Positions 16,072 through 25,357 of a stretch of DNA of 64,000 nt are shown piece after piece. Source of the DNA: Treponema sp. (GTDB lineage Bacteria; Spirochaetota; Spirochaetia; Treponematales; Breznakiellaceae); NCBI GenBank assembly GCA_009782555.1, contig WRIV01000005.1, positions 1 through 64,000 of the forward strand. Reading direction: 5' to 3'. Positions within the stretch are counted from its first letter, which is position 1; every line of letters begins with the position of its first letter. The notes under the pieces are model-generated. The model saw only the letters and a list, made by a program, of their open reading frames with translations. It was not told the origin of the DNA and did no database searches. Made by a program: the position numbers and the translations under genes.

Positions 16072-17510
16072 CCCTGGCTTACCGCAATAATTGGATCGAT
16101 GCGAACCGCCGTTTCCACCGGGAATACCGATGCTGCGGCCCCCAGAATGAGGGCGATGCAAAAGGAAGCAGCGGCGGTTCCCGGCAGAAAGCCGATCCGG
16201 AGGACGCCGCCCCCCAATAACGAAGCGACCAGTTCGTTTGGTATGGTAATGCCCATGGAGTTAATTACTCTAAGGAAGAGTATTCCTCCCAGGACTCCTG
16301 TCATGCCGGCGATGAAGGCCAAAAAACAATTTTCGCCCATGATAAGAAACCGGATCTGGGTATCCGCTGCGCCGATGGCCCGCAGTGTTCCAATTTCCCG
16401 GGTCCGGCGGAATACGGAAATAAGGAGGATATTTACCACCACGATAACGCCGGCGATGCTGACTAATAAACCGCCGATGTTAAAAAAACTTTGTATCAAA
16501 AGCAGCATGATTGCCGATGTCCCCGCGGCGGTCCGCCATCCTGCGGCATATACATTAAAAGGTTCCAGTTTTTTATTAAGCGCATTGATAAAGAAAGAGG
16601 GGACGGTTCCTTCTTTAAGCCTGATTAGGATAAAATTCCAGTCCCCTCCTGTCAGTTCCACATCGGCGGAGTTTTCTTGTGTTCCTAAAAAATTCATTAA
16701 ATCTTCCGGATTAAAACCCTCTTCGGTATATTCTTCGATACCCGTACCGGCAGAATCAAAATCAAGGGCAGGATCCCAAAGAATGGTATCCGCTTCATCC
16801 GCCGGGGCGGTAGCAACCTGAACCGCCATAAGGACCCGTACCGTCTGGGGGTCGGCAATGACGATTTCGTTCATAAACTGACCCGGGTTTTGATAACGGT
16901 AGATCCCCGTCAGAGGCGCTTCCCGGATTCGAAAACTGATTTCCCCGGCGGAACTAAAAAGCAGGGGAGTGCCGATAGCGGGCCGCATTCCCGTTTCCCG
17001 CTCCAGCCTATCGGCCCGTTCGGCGGTGATCATGCCTCCGTTTTCTCCGCTTTCCAGGAATCTTCCTTCTTCGACTATGATACCGGGAAAGCAGTCAAAA
17101 TAATTTTCCGGATCGGCGCCGCAGATCAAAACTCCTTCGTTACGATCGCTTATTTCCGGTATTTTCATGGCCGCTTGGCCCGAGATTTGGGTTGTATAGT
17201 TTTTAATGTCTTTTTCAGCGGCCAGGATCGCCGAAATATGATCATAGGCGGGCAGGACAGGGATCGCCACATAGTTGTCTATTACCGGCGAATTGGCGCC
17301 AAAAAGATTCATGCTCATATCGCTGTTTTTTTGTATCACCACATCGGCGGTAAGGCTTTCCACATAGGTTTTCTTTAAACCCTCATTGGCCTGGCCTATG
17401 ATGCTGTTGCCGATAAAAAAGACGGCGGTGATCACAGTGATGAGCAGAAAAATAACCAGTGAGTTTTTCCGGTTTCTTATGATATTACGGAAAATAAGCC
17501 GCCAGGTCAT
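16068..17510 (-). CDS. FtsX/MacB-type ABC permease, first subunit
   Basis: The 480-residue protein has an N-terminal helix (NSLVIFLLITVITAVFFIG), a periplasmic domain of about 280 residues and three C-terminal helices bearing RTREIGTLRAIGA. This is the same FtsX-type architecture as its partner, suggesting an asymmetric heterodimer. It overlaps both the ATPase and the second permease by 4 nt. The acidic insert around 225-250 of the periplasmic domain looks variable. The substrate is probably lipid or lipoprotein, given the LolA-like gene in the same operon. Confidence 0.88.
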   Translation of the reverse strand: MTWRLIFRNIIRNRKNSLVIFLLITVITAVFFIGNSIIGQANEGLKKTYVESLTADVVIQKNSDMSMNLFGANSPVIDNYVAIPVLPAYDHISAILAAEKDIKNYTTQISGQAAMKIPEISDRNEGVLICGADPENYFDCFPGIIVEEGRFLESGENGGMITAERADRLERETGMRPAIGTPLLFSSAGEISFRIREAPLTGIYRYQNPGQFMNEIVIADPQTVRVLMAVQVATAPADEADTILWDPALDFDSAGTGIEEYTEEGFNPEDLMNFLGTQENSADVELTGGDWNFILIRLKEGTVPSFFINALNKKLEPFNVYAAGWRTAAGTSAIMLLLIQSFFNIGGLLVSIAGVIVVVNILLISVFRRTREIGTLRAIGAADTQIRFLIMGENCFLAFIAGMTGVLGGILFLRVINSMGITIPNELVASLLGGGVLRIGFLPGTAAASFCIALILGAAASVFPVETAVRIDPIIAVSQG

Positions 17511-18220
17511 TTTTTTTGCTCCGATTCCAGTTCCCCGTCCCGGAGAAAAAGAACATGATCCGCCATGTTCCAGATTTCCGGATTATGGGTGGAAAAGAGA
17601 AATGTGGTGCCTTCTTCCCGGTTCACTTTTTTCATCAATTCCAGGATCCGCTCTCCGTTGACAGAATCCAGGTTTGCTGTCGGTTCATCGGCGATAATCA
17701 GCCGGGGCTTGGTAACCATGGCCCGGGCAATGGCCGCCCTCTGCTGTTGTCCCCCGGAAAGCTCCGGCGGTTTGTGATTCCTCCTGTCCCCAAGCCCCAC
17801 TTCTTCCAAAAAATATTCTACCCGATCTTTCCGTTCTTTTTTTGAGGATTTTTTTGAAGAACTTTCCCCGATAAGGAGGGGGAGCTCCACATTTTCAAAG
17901 ACCGTTAAGACCGGCAAAAGATTAAAGGACTGAAAAACAAAACCAATAAATTCTCTCCTCAGCCTGGTTAATTCCCGGCGGTTCAGGCTGTCCGTCTTCT
18001 GCCCGTCCATATTCAGACTGCCTCCGCTGGGCCGGTCGATAAGGCCGATGATATTCATCATGGTGGTTTTTCCCGATCCGGAAGGACCCGCCACAGAAAT
18101 GAAATCCCCTCCGGCTAGTTCAATGGAAATTCCTTTTAGAGCCTCTACGGTTACTTCGCCCATGGCATAACTCTTGGAGATATTTTCCAGCGTTACAATT
18201 GGTTTACGGTCTGTTTCCAT
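17507..18220 (-). CDS. MacB/LolD-type ABC transporter ATPase
   Basis: I place the start at the ATG at 18218-18220 (METDRKPIV), which overlaps the upstream barrel gene stop by one base (TAATG). The 237-residue protein has Walker A GPSGSGKTT near 45-53, signature LSGGQQQRAAIARAM near 145 and Walker B RLIIADEPTANLD near 165-177. These are typical of the LolD/MacB branch. It powers the two FtsX-type permeases immediately downstream. Confidence 0.93.
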   Translation of the reverse strand: METDRKPIVTLENISKSYAMGEVTVEALKGISIELAGGDFISVAGPSGSGKTTMMNIIGLIDRPSGGSLNMDGQKTDSLNRRELTRLRREFIGFVFQSFNLLPVLTVFENVELPLLIGESSSKKSSKKERKDRVEYFLEEVGLGDRRNHKPPELSGGQQQRAAIARAMVTKPRLIIADEPTANLDSVNGERILELMKKVNREEGTTFLFSTHNPEIWNMADHVLFLRDGELESEQKK

Positions 18221-19749
18221 TAGTAATAGTGCCCCAGGCCAATAAATATTTCCCGGTGTATGCCGGAGGGAAGCCTGCCGGCCCGCGATGCTTCCCGCAT
18301 ATCCCAGCCGATACTGGCCCGGATATAAAAACTTCGCCACTTTAGGGGAAAGGTGATCACCTCCAGACCAATGCCGGTAATAATGTCTTCCGGCGTAAAA
18401 CGGTAACAGCCGCCGGGAGTTTCTATCATTAACAGGTCGATAAAGGGGGACCAGTGCTGCTCAAAATCAAAATAGCGGTATTTTGGATTTCCGGTCCATT
18501 CGGAGGGGACAAAGCGGATCACTCTAACAGGAAAATCCAGGTTCAGCGACAGCCTTTCCTTTGCATCCAGTTCGTTGTCCTTGTACCCCCGGATTACTTC
18601 TCCCGCTTCTTCATAATAATCGTTAACCCATCTGGTGTATAGGAGCCTGCCCGAAATGCCAAAGAATTGCGAAATCCGCCAATGTCCTTCGGCTTGGAGT
18701 CCCACACTGTTGATCCAGGCCCGGCGGAAAAAATTATACTCGTTGTCATTTAGGATGGAAATTTTTAAGCCCTGCCGGTAATTTCCTATCCAGTCGATCC
18801 TGCCGAAACCAATTTCCTGGTTAATCCCTGCGCCGGGACCCTGCCGGTAATCCCCCAGATCGCCGCCGGGCTGATAGTTAATGACTCCGTACACGCCGGG
18901 AATGTAAACAACGGGGCCGAATTTTCCCGCATGGAGGGGGGTGGGAATTTTCCAGTTTACATAGAGTTTGCTGTACAGATACCAGGTGTGATATTCGTCT
19001 TGAGGATATTCATAGATATTTTTTGGGGTGTTTTCTTCATGGATTATCATCCCCTGTTCAAATCCAAAGGTAAAAGCGGTAAAAGAGACGGGAAGCTCCA
19101 TGGCAATTCCCAGAACATTTCTGTCGTAGGCCGGTTCGCCGGTAAGATAATAGTAAAATTCGTTAAGTGAAACAAAGGTCCAATTATAGCCAAAGGCCTG
19201 AAAGGGCAGAGCCAGTTCGACGGCGAACCCCAGGGAATTCCGGTCCTTGTCATCGCTCTCCCAAACCAGATCCAATTTAAGGGGAGAGAGGGTTCCCAGA
19301 AAATTATATTCCCTGGCTTTCAGGCTTAGGGTAAAGCCGGAATTGGAATCGTATTTTGGTTCAGGAAGGATCACCAGATTGGAGCTGTCCGCCGCGGATA
19401 TTTCCAGATAAACCGGTACGGCTCCGTCTTCTTCCGCTTCTCCAAAAGAAAAATTTACAATACTCCGATCTGCTTCCAGGGCCCGGATATTATTCAGTAC
19501 CCTGATTTTTTCCCCGATGTATTCATCCAGCGCTGTCCTGCCGGCAATGCGCAGGCCGGTTTTGAATTCGCCGGCCCTTTCCAGAGCAGAGTCTTTTGTT
19601 TTCCCGGCAATGGAATAGCTTATGCTTCGGATAACGTAAATGGTCTGTTCATTCTGGGCAGAAAGGGAAGAGGCGCAGATAAAAAATAGCGCGATAAAAA
19701 ATCTAAATAAAGGATTCAAGGAATTGTGTAACCCTCTCATTTTCTTCAA
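18220..19749 (-). CDS. Omp85/BamA-like outer-membrane protein with short N-terminal domain
   Basis: The 509-residue protein has a signal peptide (FFIALFFICASSLSAQ). An alpha/beta segment of about 100 residues resembles one POTRA repeat, and the rest is a long beta-barrel rich in aromatic strands ending in HREIFIGLGHYY. The domain order recalls small Omp85 proteins or surface antigens. Its start overlaps the aroB reading frame by 47 nt, and its stop overlaps the ABC ATPase start by 1 nt. An ATG three codons later is an alternative start. Its partner is probably the ABC/LolA-like system in the same operon. Confidence 0.7.
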   Translation of the reverse strand: MKKMRGLHNSLNPLFRFFIALFFICASSLSAQNEQTIYVIRSISYSIAGKTKDSALERAGEFKTGLRIAGRTALDEYIGEKIRVLNNIRALEADRSIVNFSFGEAEEDGAVPVYLEISAADSSNLVILPEPKYDSNSGFTLSLKAREYNFLGTLSPLKLDLVWESDDKDRNSLGFAVELALPFQAFGYNWTFVSLNEFYYYLTGEPAYDRNVLGIAMELPVSFTAFTFGFEQGMIIHEENTPKNIYEYPQDEYHTWYLYSKLYVNWKIPTPLHAGKFGPVVYIPGVYGVINYQPGGDLGDYRQGPGAGINQEIGFGRIDWIGNYRQGLKISILNDNEYNFFRRAWINSVGLQAEGHWRISQFFGISGRLLYTRWVNDYYEEAGEVIRGYKDNELDAKERLSLNLDFPVRVIRFVPSEWTGNPKYRYFDFEQHWSPFIDLLMIETPGGCYRFTPEDIITGIGLEVITFPLKWRSFYIRASIGWDMREASRAGRLPSGIHREIFIGLGHYY

Positions 19750-20845
19750 CTAAGACTGCCCCGAAAGCTGCAGGCACGACAAACCGGAGTTTGCCGGCGT
19801 TTTTCTTTTTGTCCGAAAACAACGCGGCCCGGAATTTTCCGGCGGTACCTTTGTCCATGAATTCTCCGGCAGCTTCCGGCAGCGCAAGGTCATAGCCCCA
19901 GGCCTTAAGGATTTGGAATATGGTCTCCGCCCGGTCAGGGGGGGTTATTCCCAGCGCCAGCCCCAGTTCACAGGAGCGTGCTATGCCCCAGGCTACCGCT
20001 TCGCCGTGGCTAATGGTACCCAGCCCCAGGGTGCTTTCCAGGGCATGACCGAAGGTATGTCCAAGGTTAAGGAGGGCCCGGGTTTTTTTGGTGTCCCAGG
20101 GATCTTCCTCCACAATACGGCCTTTTATTAACAGGGTTTTTTTTACAAGGGGAAGGATCGCCGCGGGCTGGTTTTGTAAAAGCGCCGGATTACTGAATTC
20201 ATCCAGCAAAGCTAAAGTAAAGGTCCGGTCCTGGTCCAGAATAGCGGTCTTAATCAGTTCAGCCATGCCCGATTTCCATTCCCTGCCGGGAAGGGTCTTT
20301 AGGGTTTCGGCGGCAATAAGGATCGTTCCAGCGGGATAAAATGTTCCCGCCAGGTTTTTGATTTCCTCCAGATCAAAACCGGTTTTACCCCCCAGAGCGG
20401 CGTCCGCCATGCAGACCAGGGTTGTAGGTATCAGGGCCAGGACGGCGCCCCGCATATAGATCGAAGCGGCAAAGGCCGTAAGATCGCAGACAACTCCTCC
20501 TCCGATGCCGATAAAAAGACCGTCCCGTCCCAGCCCCCCGGTTTTGGCAAAGCGGAGGATGGTTTCCACGGATGTCCAATTTTTATTTTTTTCCCCGGCA
20601 GGAAGGATCAGCCAGGGAATTCCCAGATTCCGGGCCAGTGGGGCAGTATTTTCGTCACAGACAGCGATGGCATTCTTAATGCCGCCGGTAATGGCCGGAT
20701 TCCGCAAAAGGCCAAAAAATTCTTCCGGCGATCCGGGCATGGTTTCCCGGATGATGATGGAACTGACTATGCTGCCGAAGTGAAAACTTCGTTCAGATTG
20801 ATTTGCTGGAATAGTATAAGAAGGGGATGTTCTTTCTTTGGACAA
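19703..20845 (-). CDS. aroB: 3-dehydroquinate synthase
   Basis: The 380-residue protein is AroB, which converts DAHP to 3-dehydroquinate in the shikimate pathway. It has the NAD-binding GIGGGVVCDLTAFAAS, the GGKTGFD segment, and NLGHTFGHALE with metal-binding histidines. The start is a TTG (20843-20845) preceded by GGAAGGA at a suitable distance; no ATG fits the frame. It is the first gene of the ABC operon, an odd metabolic companion to envelope genes. Confidence 0.95.
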   Translation of the reverse strand: MSKERTSPSYTIPANQSERSFHFGSIVSSIIIRETMPGSPEEFFGLLRNPAITGGIKNAIAVCDENTAPLARNLGIPWLILPAGEKNKNWTSVETILRFAKTGGLGRDGLFIGIGGGVVCDLTAFAASIYMRGAVLALIPTTLVCMADAALGGKTGFDLEEIKNLAGTFYPAGTILIAAETLKTLPGREWKSGMAELIKTAILDQDRTFTLALLDEFSNPALLQNQPAAILPLVKKTLLIKGRIVEEDPWDTKKTRALLNLGHTFGHALESTLGLGTISHGEAVAWGIARSCELGLALGITPPDRAETIFQILKAWGYDLALPEAAGEFMDKGTAGKFRAALFSDKKKNAGKLRFVVPAAFGAVLVEENERVTQFLESFI

Positions 20846-21015
20846 AACTCATCCTTCCAGGCTGTATGGGGAATAAAAAAAATGCCCGGTACTTAGGTGA
20901 AAATACGCAGCCAGACTTGCACAGGCGGCCGAAACACGCTCTGTGCAGGGAGAAAGGCTTTCAAGAATAAAATACCATAAAAACCAAAAGGTTGCAATGA
21001 ACCGTAAAATCGTCC

Positions 21016-21879
21016 TTAATCGGCCAGATCTAAAATTCCTGACTCGACGGCATTGATAATCCTGGCCCGGAGCAGAATTCCTGGTTTTTCCAGACCTTCC
21101 AGGTAGGTTTCCCAGCATTTTCTGTAGTAAACCACGTCCCGGCGGTTCAGAGGAAGGGCTTTTCCCTGCAAGAATGATTCACTTTCTTTTTCCCGAAGCA
21201 GGACTTCTCCCGCAAAAACCACCTGGATCCTGGTAAGGGTGTCTTTTTGGTTTTGGACCAGGATGATAAGGACACCTCCTTCTCCTTCCTGAATCTGAAA
21301 TTTCCGGTAAATGGCAGATTCCCATTCATCCAGAGGAACTCGGATCCGGGTCAGGAGTTCTCCTTCGGCCAGGCTTTTTTGTTCGGTGGAAAACCGGATG
21401 GCCGGGACCCAGCGGCTTCCGGAGGCACTGCGAAGTTCGTATCGGGCATCCAGGGCGGTCAGAGGAGCCGTTACGTCCCCGGCGATGCAGATATTGCCCC
21501 CCAGGGTGGCCAGATTTCGTACCTGGGGGCCGGCGATACCCTGGAGGGTTTGAGAAAAAGCGCTGGGGACGGTCTTTCCCAGGGCGATAATTTCGTTTAA
21601 ATAGACCATGGCGCCGATTTCCAGGTACCGTTCAGTTCTGGTGATGGAACGGAGATCTTCCAGCCGTTCCAGGGAAAGAATGTGTTCGGGAAGTTCCGGG
21701 TGCTCCTGAGATGCCCCCCGGACAGGATCGCTTCCCACCCGTATCAGGGCCGTACCCCCCGCAAAGGGAACTGCATTGGGAAAGCGGTGCCATAAGGAAA
21801 ACAATTCAGAGAAATTCCCGGGCCGCAGGACTGCCTGTTTAATCAGCGGATTTCCATGACGAGGGTTATGTACGGCCAT
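21016..21879 (-). CDS. molybdenum hydroxylase FAD-binding subunit
   Basis: I start at MAVHNPRHG, which overlaps the iron-sulfur subunit stop by 14 nt. The ~287-residue protein has the FAD-binding PFAGGTALIRVG near 38-49 and LATLGGNICIAGDVTAPLTALDA, the two signature loops of CoxM/XdhB-type subunits. It would pass electrons from the 2Fe-2S subunit to an acceptor. It is the last gene of the gpmI-metA-hydroxylase operon. About 170 nt separate it from aroB with no gene I can support. Confidence 0.88.
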   Translation of the reverse strand: MAVHNPRHGNPLIKQAVLRPGNFSELFSLWHRFPNAVPFAGGTALIRVGSDPVRGASQEHPELPEHILSLERLEDLRSITRTERYLEIGAMVYLNEIIALGKTVPSAFSQTLQGIAGPQVRNLATLGGNICIAGDVTAPLTALDARYELRSASGSRWVPAIRFSTEQKSLAEGELLTRIRVPLDEWESAIYRKFQIQEGEGGVLIILVQNQKDTLTRIQVVFAGEVLLREKESESFLQGKALPLNRRDVVYYRKCWETYLEGLEKPGILLRARIINAVESGILDLAD

Positions 21880-22348
21880 AGATCCTCCGCCGCCGGACAA
21901 AACCGGCGGCTAGTATTCCCTGGTAGAGATTTTCCGCATCTGTACAGCGGCACCGGATGCCCTGGAAGGCGGCGGTAAATTCTTCTTTGGAGGGCTGTAA
22001 ATTCTGTTCCAAAAGCAGTTCCGCCGCCAGGATTTTTCCCGCGTCGCAGTACCCGCAGCTTTCAACTCCAATTCTGGCAAAGCCTGCGGCAATATCCTGG
22101 TATTCATCCTGCTGGGAAAAACCTTCCAGGGTGATGATCTCGCTTCCCTGGAGGCGGAAAGCGGGGATCAGACATGAGGGGGATACGGCGCCGTTAAAGA
22201 TCACCGAGCAAAACCCGCAGTTTCCGTTTAGACATCCCGATTTGGAAGAGATAAGCCCAAAATGTTCCCGTAATATACCGATAAGCCGCTGGTTCGCTTC
22301 GGCATTGATTTCCATATCTTCACCGTTCAGGATGAACCGTATGGTCAT
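21866..22348 (-). CDS. molybdenum hydroxylase 2Fe-2S subunit
   Basis: Starting at MTIRFILNGE (ATGA overlap with the large subunit), the 160-residue protein has two [2Fe-2S] sites. The N-terminal ferredoxin site is SGCLNGNCGFC, with a second-half Cys at PSCLIP. The C-terminal helical site is CGYCDAGK and CRCTDAENL. This is the standard small subunit of xanthine dehydrogenase-like enzymes. In the second site CxxC is CGYC, and CRC is intact. Confidence 0.9.
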   Translation of the reverse strand: MTIRFILNGEDMEINAEANQRLIGILREHFGLISSKSGCLNGNCGFCSVIFNGAVSPSCLIPAFRLQGSEIITLEGFSQQDEYQDIAAGFARIGVESCGYCDAGKILAAELLLEQNLQPSKEEFTAAFQGIRCRCTDAENLYQGILAAGFVRRRRIYGRT

Positions 22349-24435
22349 GCCGTTCCTCCCCGGCCCCAAATACCGGCGGAATCTACGGGATAGCATTCGA
22401 AAGGATGATCCATGGCTTGAGTTAAGGCCTGTATATAGGCGGCGGGGATAGTCGTAAAGGGGAGTTCGCCAATTCCTCTCGGGTTTCCTTCGGACCAGAG
22501 GAAATCCACCGTTACCGGAATTATTTCTGCCCGGGGTACCGGATAGGTTCTGACACTTTCACCCTCTATCTTGCCTTCCCGGTACCGGACTTGTTCCACC
22601 ATGGCCCAGGAAAGGGCCTGGATCGCCGATGCGCAGATGCTTTTTTTTGCCCGTTCTTCTGAAAGGATCGTTCCTCCTTCAATGGCCATCCAGATTCCCC
22701 GGATCCGGGGCGTATAAGCCACGGGATCGATTTCCGCTTCCACCACTGTGCTTCCCCAGCTTAGAGAAGCCAGAGCGTTTTCGTCGATGGGGATAGCTGA
22801 TTCGGAGGAAGGATCTTCCCAGGCACGGCTTTTGGCAGGATGATAATTCCGGCGGACTGTGATGGGCAGGGGATCCCGGAAGCGCAGTTTCCGGATGGCG
22901 ATACAGGCTTTTTCTACAAGGGGAGTAATAAGGGCAATGCCCCGGGACAAACAGGCAGGTCCCGATTCGGGAACCGGCTTTGACGACCCCTGGGGATCAG
23001 TCCTGGAAACAATCCGGATTGTTTCCACCCCAAGAATTTTTGCAGCGAGGATTCGCCAGCAGTGGATTTGATTGTCTCCCCAGGGGTAGTTCGTCCTTAT
23101 TTCCAAAATTCCGTCTTTTTCCAGGGTCAGTTCCACCCCTTCATTCAAAGCCTTCGGTTCCCGGTAATCATAGAGAAAGGAGTTTCCCTGATAGGCCAGG
23201 GAAATGCCGATACCCCGCAGGGGTTCATGAGGATTCCGTTCGGAGGAAAGATTTTCCCGCCGGTTTTTACGGAGCAATTCATAGGACGCCCATTTTCGGC
23301 GGTAATCGCTCATCGTTTCCGCTGTGTAGATCAATTCTTCTGTAGGCGGATTCCGGATCTCCGTTCCCAGGGGCAGTTTTTTTCCTTTGCGGAGAAAGAA
23401 TTTTTTCCTCCACTCGGCGGGGTCTTCTTCAAGGGTGTCGGCAATCCGGGAAGCATGCCGTTCGGCGGCAAAAAAGCCCTGAACCAGTCCGAACCCGGTG
23501 GTGGGACCCGCCGGAGGAATGGGGCTCACATGGCCCCGGGCTTCCAGGGCTGCGCTTCTGTGGTTGTAGGCCCCCAGGGCCCCCAGGGCAATGCGGTCCA
23601 GGATTTCGCCGGCAAAGACATCGAAGGCGCCAAAATCGGCGTTGACCCATACCTTGGTTCCCAGGATAACTCCCTGTTTGTTCAGAGCGCTTTGGATGCG
23701 GATCTCCGCCCCCACGCTTTTGGGGGAAAAGAGAAAATCTTCTTCCCGCCGGAGGATCAGCCGTACCGGCTTGTCCCGGACCCTGGCGCCTATCGCCGCT
23801 TGACAGGCTAGGAGGGAAGGGGGCCATATCCTTCCATCCAGATGAATTTCCAGCCGGGTAGTTTCTACCTCTACCATGGCGGGTTTGATATTAAGACACT
23901 GGGCGACCGAAAAACGGACATGGCCGGGCCACTGGGTAGGAGTGTAGATAGTCATGGTATTGTCCGGTCCCGGCAGGGCGATGGCGCCCAGGGGATCACT
24001 GGGCCATGGGTCCTGAAGGCCTGTCCGGTAGTTTCCTTCGACCACCGTTTCGGCTTTTTCAAAGGCCTCTGTTATGGAACCGGTACTGTAATTCCGTTCG
24101 GCGATAACCGTTTTTGAATTTTCTGCCGAATCCGCGGTGTCCGGATCCGCCAGAACCGTACACCGTTCTGTCAGTTCCCGGACTTTAACCGGATCCGGTC
24201 CCAGGAGCATGGCCACCGGCTGGCCGTACCATGATAGTTTTTTTTCAGGAAAAACGGGTATTCCAAAACAGGTGCCGGAACCGGAAATATTAGCGGCGGA
24301 AATCAGGCTTACATTGTAGGGCAGCTTGGGGGTTTTGATTTCTTTTAGAAAACCGGAAACCACCGGTGAACGGATCAGTATCCCCGTAAGGATATGTTTG
24401 ATGGCTATATCATCCACAAACCGGGGCTTTTCCAT
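22345..24435 (-). CDS. molybdenum hydroxylase large (molybdopterin-binding) subunit, divergent
   Basis: The 696-residue protein aligns in outline with XdhA/CoxL: a PRFVDDI start, a segment WPSDPLGAIALPG, RPVRL-like DKPVRLILRREED, and the C-terminal GIGELP (654-659) holding the catalytic-type glutamate E657. The usual GGGFGGKE pterin-contact loop is replaced by HLDGRIWPPSLLACQ, and the protein is shorter than typical ~760-residue relatives. It may act on an unusual purine or N-heterocycle, or be of reduced activity. The start forms TAATG with the metA stop. Confidence 0.8.
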   Translation of the reverse strand: MEKPRFVDDIAIKHILTGILIRSPVVSGFLKEIKTPKLPYNVSLISAANISGSGTCFGIPVFPEKKLSWYGQPVAMLLGPDPVKVRELTERCTVLADPDTADSAENSKTVIAERNYSTGSITEAFEKAETVVEGNYRTGLQDPWPSDPLGAIALPGPDNTMTIYTPTQWPGHVRFSVAQCLNIKPAMVEVETTRLEIHLDGRIWPPSLLACQAAIGARVRDKPVRLILRREEDFLFSPKSVGAEIRIQSALNKQGVILGTKVWVNADFGAFDVFAGEILDRIALGALGAYNHRSAALEARGHVSPIPPAGPTTGFGLVQGFFAAERHASRIADTLEEDPAEWRKKFFLRKGKKLPLGTEIRNPPTEELIYTAETMSDYRRKWASYELLRKNRRENLSSERNPHEPLRGIGISLAYQGNSFLYDYREPKALNEGVELTLEKDGILEIRTNYPWGDNQIHCWRILAAKILGVETIRIVSRTDPQGSSKPVPESGPACLSRGIALITPLVEKACIAIRKLRFRDPLPITVRRNYHPAKSRAWEDPSSESAIPIDENALASLSWGSTVVEAEIDPVAYTPRIRGIWMAIEGGTILSEERAKKSICASAIQALSWAMVEQVRYREGKIEGESVRTYPVPRAEIIPVTVDFLWSEGNPRGIGELPFTTIPAAYIQALTQAMDHPFECYPVDSAGIWGRGGTA

Positions 24436-25352
24436 TACAATTCCCCCAGATCATAGGGGGTTCCCTGATATACAAAATTCAGCCAGTTTGAAAAGAACAG
24501 GTGGGCATGGGCCCGCCAGCGGACCAGGGGATCCTGGGCAGGATCGCCGCCGGGATAGTAATTTCTGGGAACATCGATGTTCAATCCCTTGTTCAAGTCC
24601 CGGCGGTATTCCCGGTCCAGGGTCAGGGGATCGTATTCAAGATGACCGGTAACATAAATTTCCCGGCAGTTCCGGGCTATGGCAATAAAGAGACCCGTTT
24701 CCTCCGTTTCAGAGACAACCCTCAGGGCGCCGCAGTTTTTTAGAGCCCTTCGATCGCTTTCGGTATGCCGAGACTGGGGGGCCAGGAATTCATCATCAAA
24801 ACCCCGGAAGAGGGAAGTGTGCCGTTCGCCTTCACTGAGGCCATGGGGAAAAATACCGAAGAGTTTTTTTTCTAAAGGAACCTTTCCAATTCCGTAGCGC
24901 CGGTACAGCCCCGCCTGAGTGCCCCAGCAGATGTGGAGGGTGGAAAATACATGGACCGCCGAATAGTCGATAACCTGGGCTAGTTCGTCCCAGTAATCTA
25001 CATCTTCAAAGGTAAGGGTTTCTACCGGAGCGCCGGTGATGATTAACCCGTCAAAGCGGCGGTGCATGGCTTTTTTTGAAGTAACATAAAATTTTTCCAG
25101 ATGTCCCGGCGGAGCGTTCTTTGATGTATGGCTTCCCATGGAAAGGAGGGTGATATTTACCTGCAGCGGAGTGTTTCCTAAAAGCCTAAGGAGTTGTATT
25201 TCCGTATCCACTGTGGTGGGCATAAGGTTGACGATGGCCACTTCCAGGGGACGGATGTCCTGATGAGCCGCCCTGTCTGCGGTCATGACAAAAACATTTT
25301 CTTTTACTAGGGCATCAAAGGCAGGGAGGGCCTTGGGTATCCGTATGGGCAT
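24435..25352 (-). CDS. metA: MetA-type homoserine O-acyltransferase, predicted acetyl-CoA-specific
   Basis: The 305-residue protein is MetA, which activates homoserine for methionine synthesis. It has the catalytic C142 (LHICWGTQAGLY) and the H237/E239 pair in VTGHLEYD. Residue 111 is glutamate (GAPVE). In characterised enzymes Glu at this site favours acetyl-CoA and Gly favours succinyl-CoA, so O-acetylhomoserine is the likely product. It starts 5 nt after the gpmI stop, leaving no space for a methionine-responsive leader. Confidence 0.95.
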   Translation of the reverse strand: MPIRIPKALPAFDALVKENVFVMTADRAAHQDIRPLEVAIVNLMPTTVDTEIQLLRLLGNTPLQVNITLLSMGSHTSKNAPPGHLEKFYVTSKKAMHRRFDGLIITGAPVETLTFEDVDYWDELAQVIDYSAVHVFSTLHICWGTQAGLYRRYGIGKVPLEKKLFGIFPHGLSEGERHTSLFRGFDDEFLAPQSRHTESDRRALKNCGALRVVSETEETGLFIAIARNCREIYVTGHLEYDPLTLDREYRRDLNKGLNIDVPRNYYPGGDPAQDPLVRWRAHAHLFFSNWLNFVYQGTPYDLGEL

Positions 25353-25357
25353 GGCAG

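Noticed and set aside
20849-21118. Possible small gene between aroB and the FAD-binding subunit
   Set aside because: Its 89 codons are rich in Cys, Arg and Ser, overlap the real FAD-binding gene and show no start signal or family.
23062-23811. Antisense frame of about 250 codons opposite the molybdenum hydroxylase subunit
   Set aside because: It is low in recognisable motifs, opposite a real gene and lacks a ribosome-binding site.
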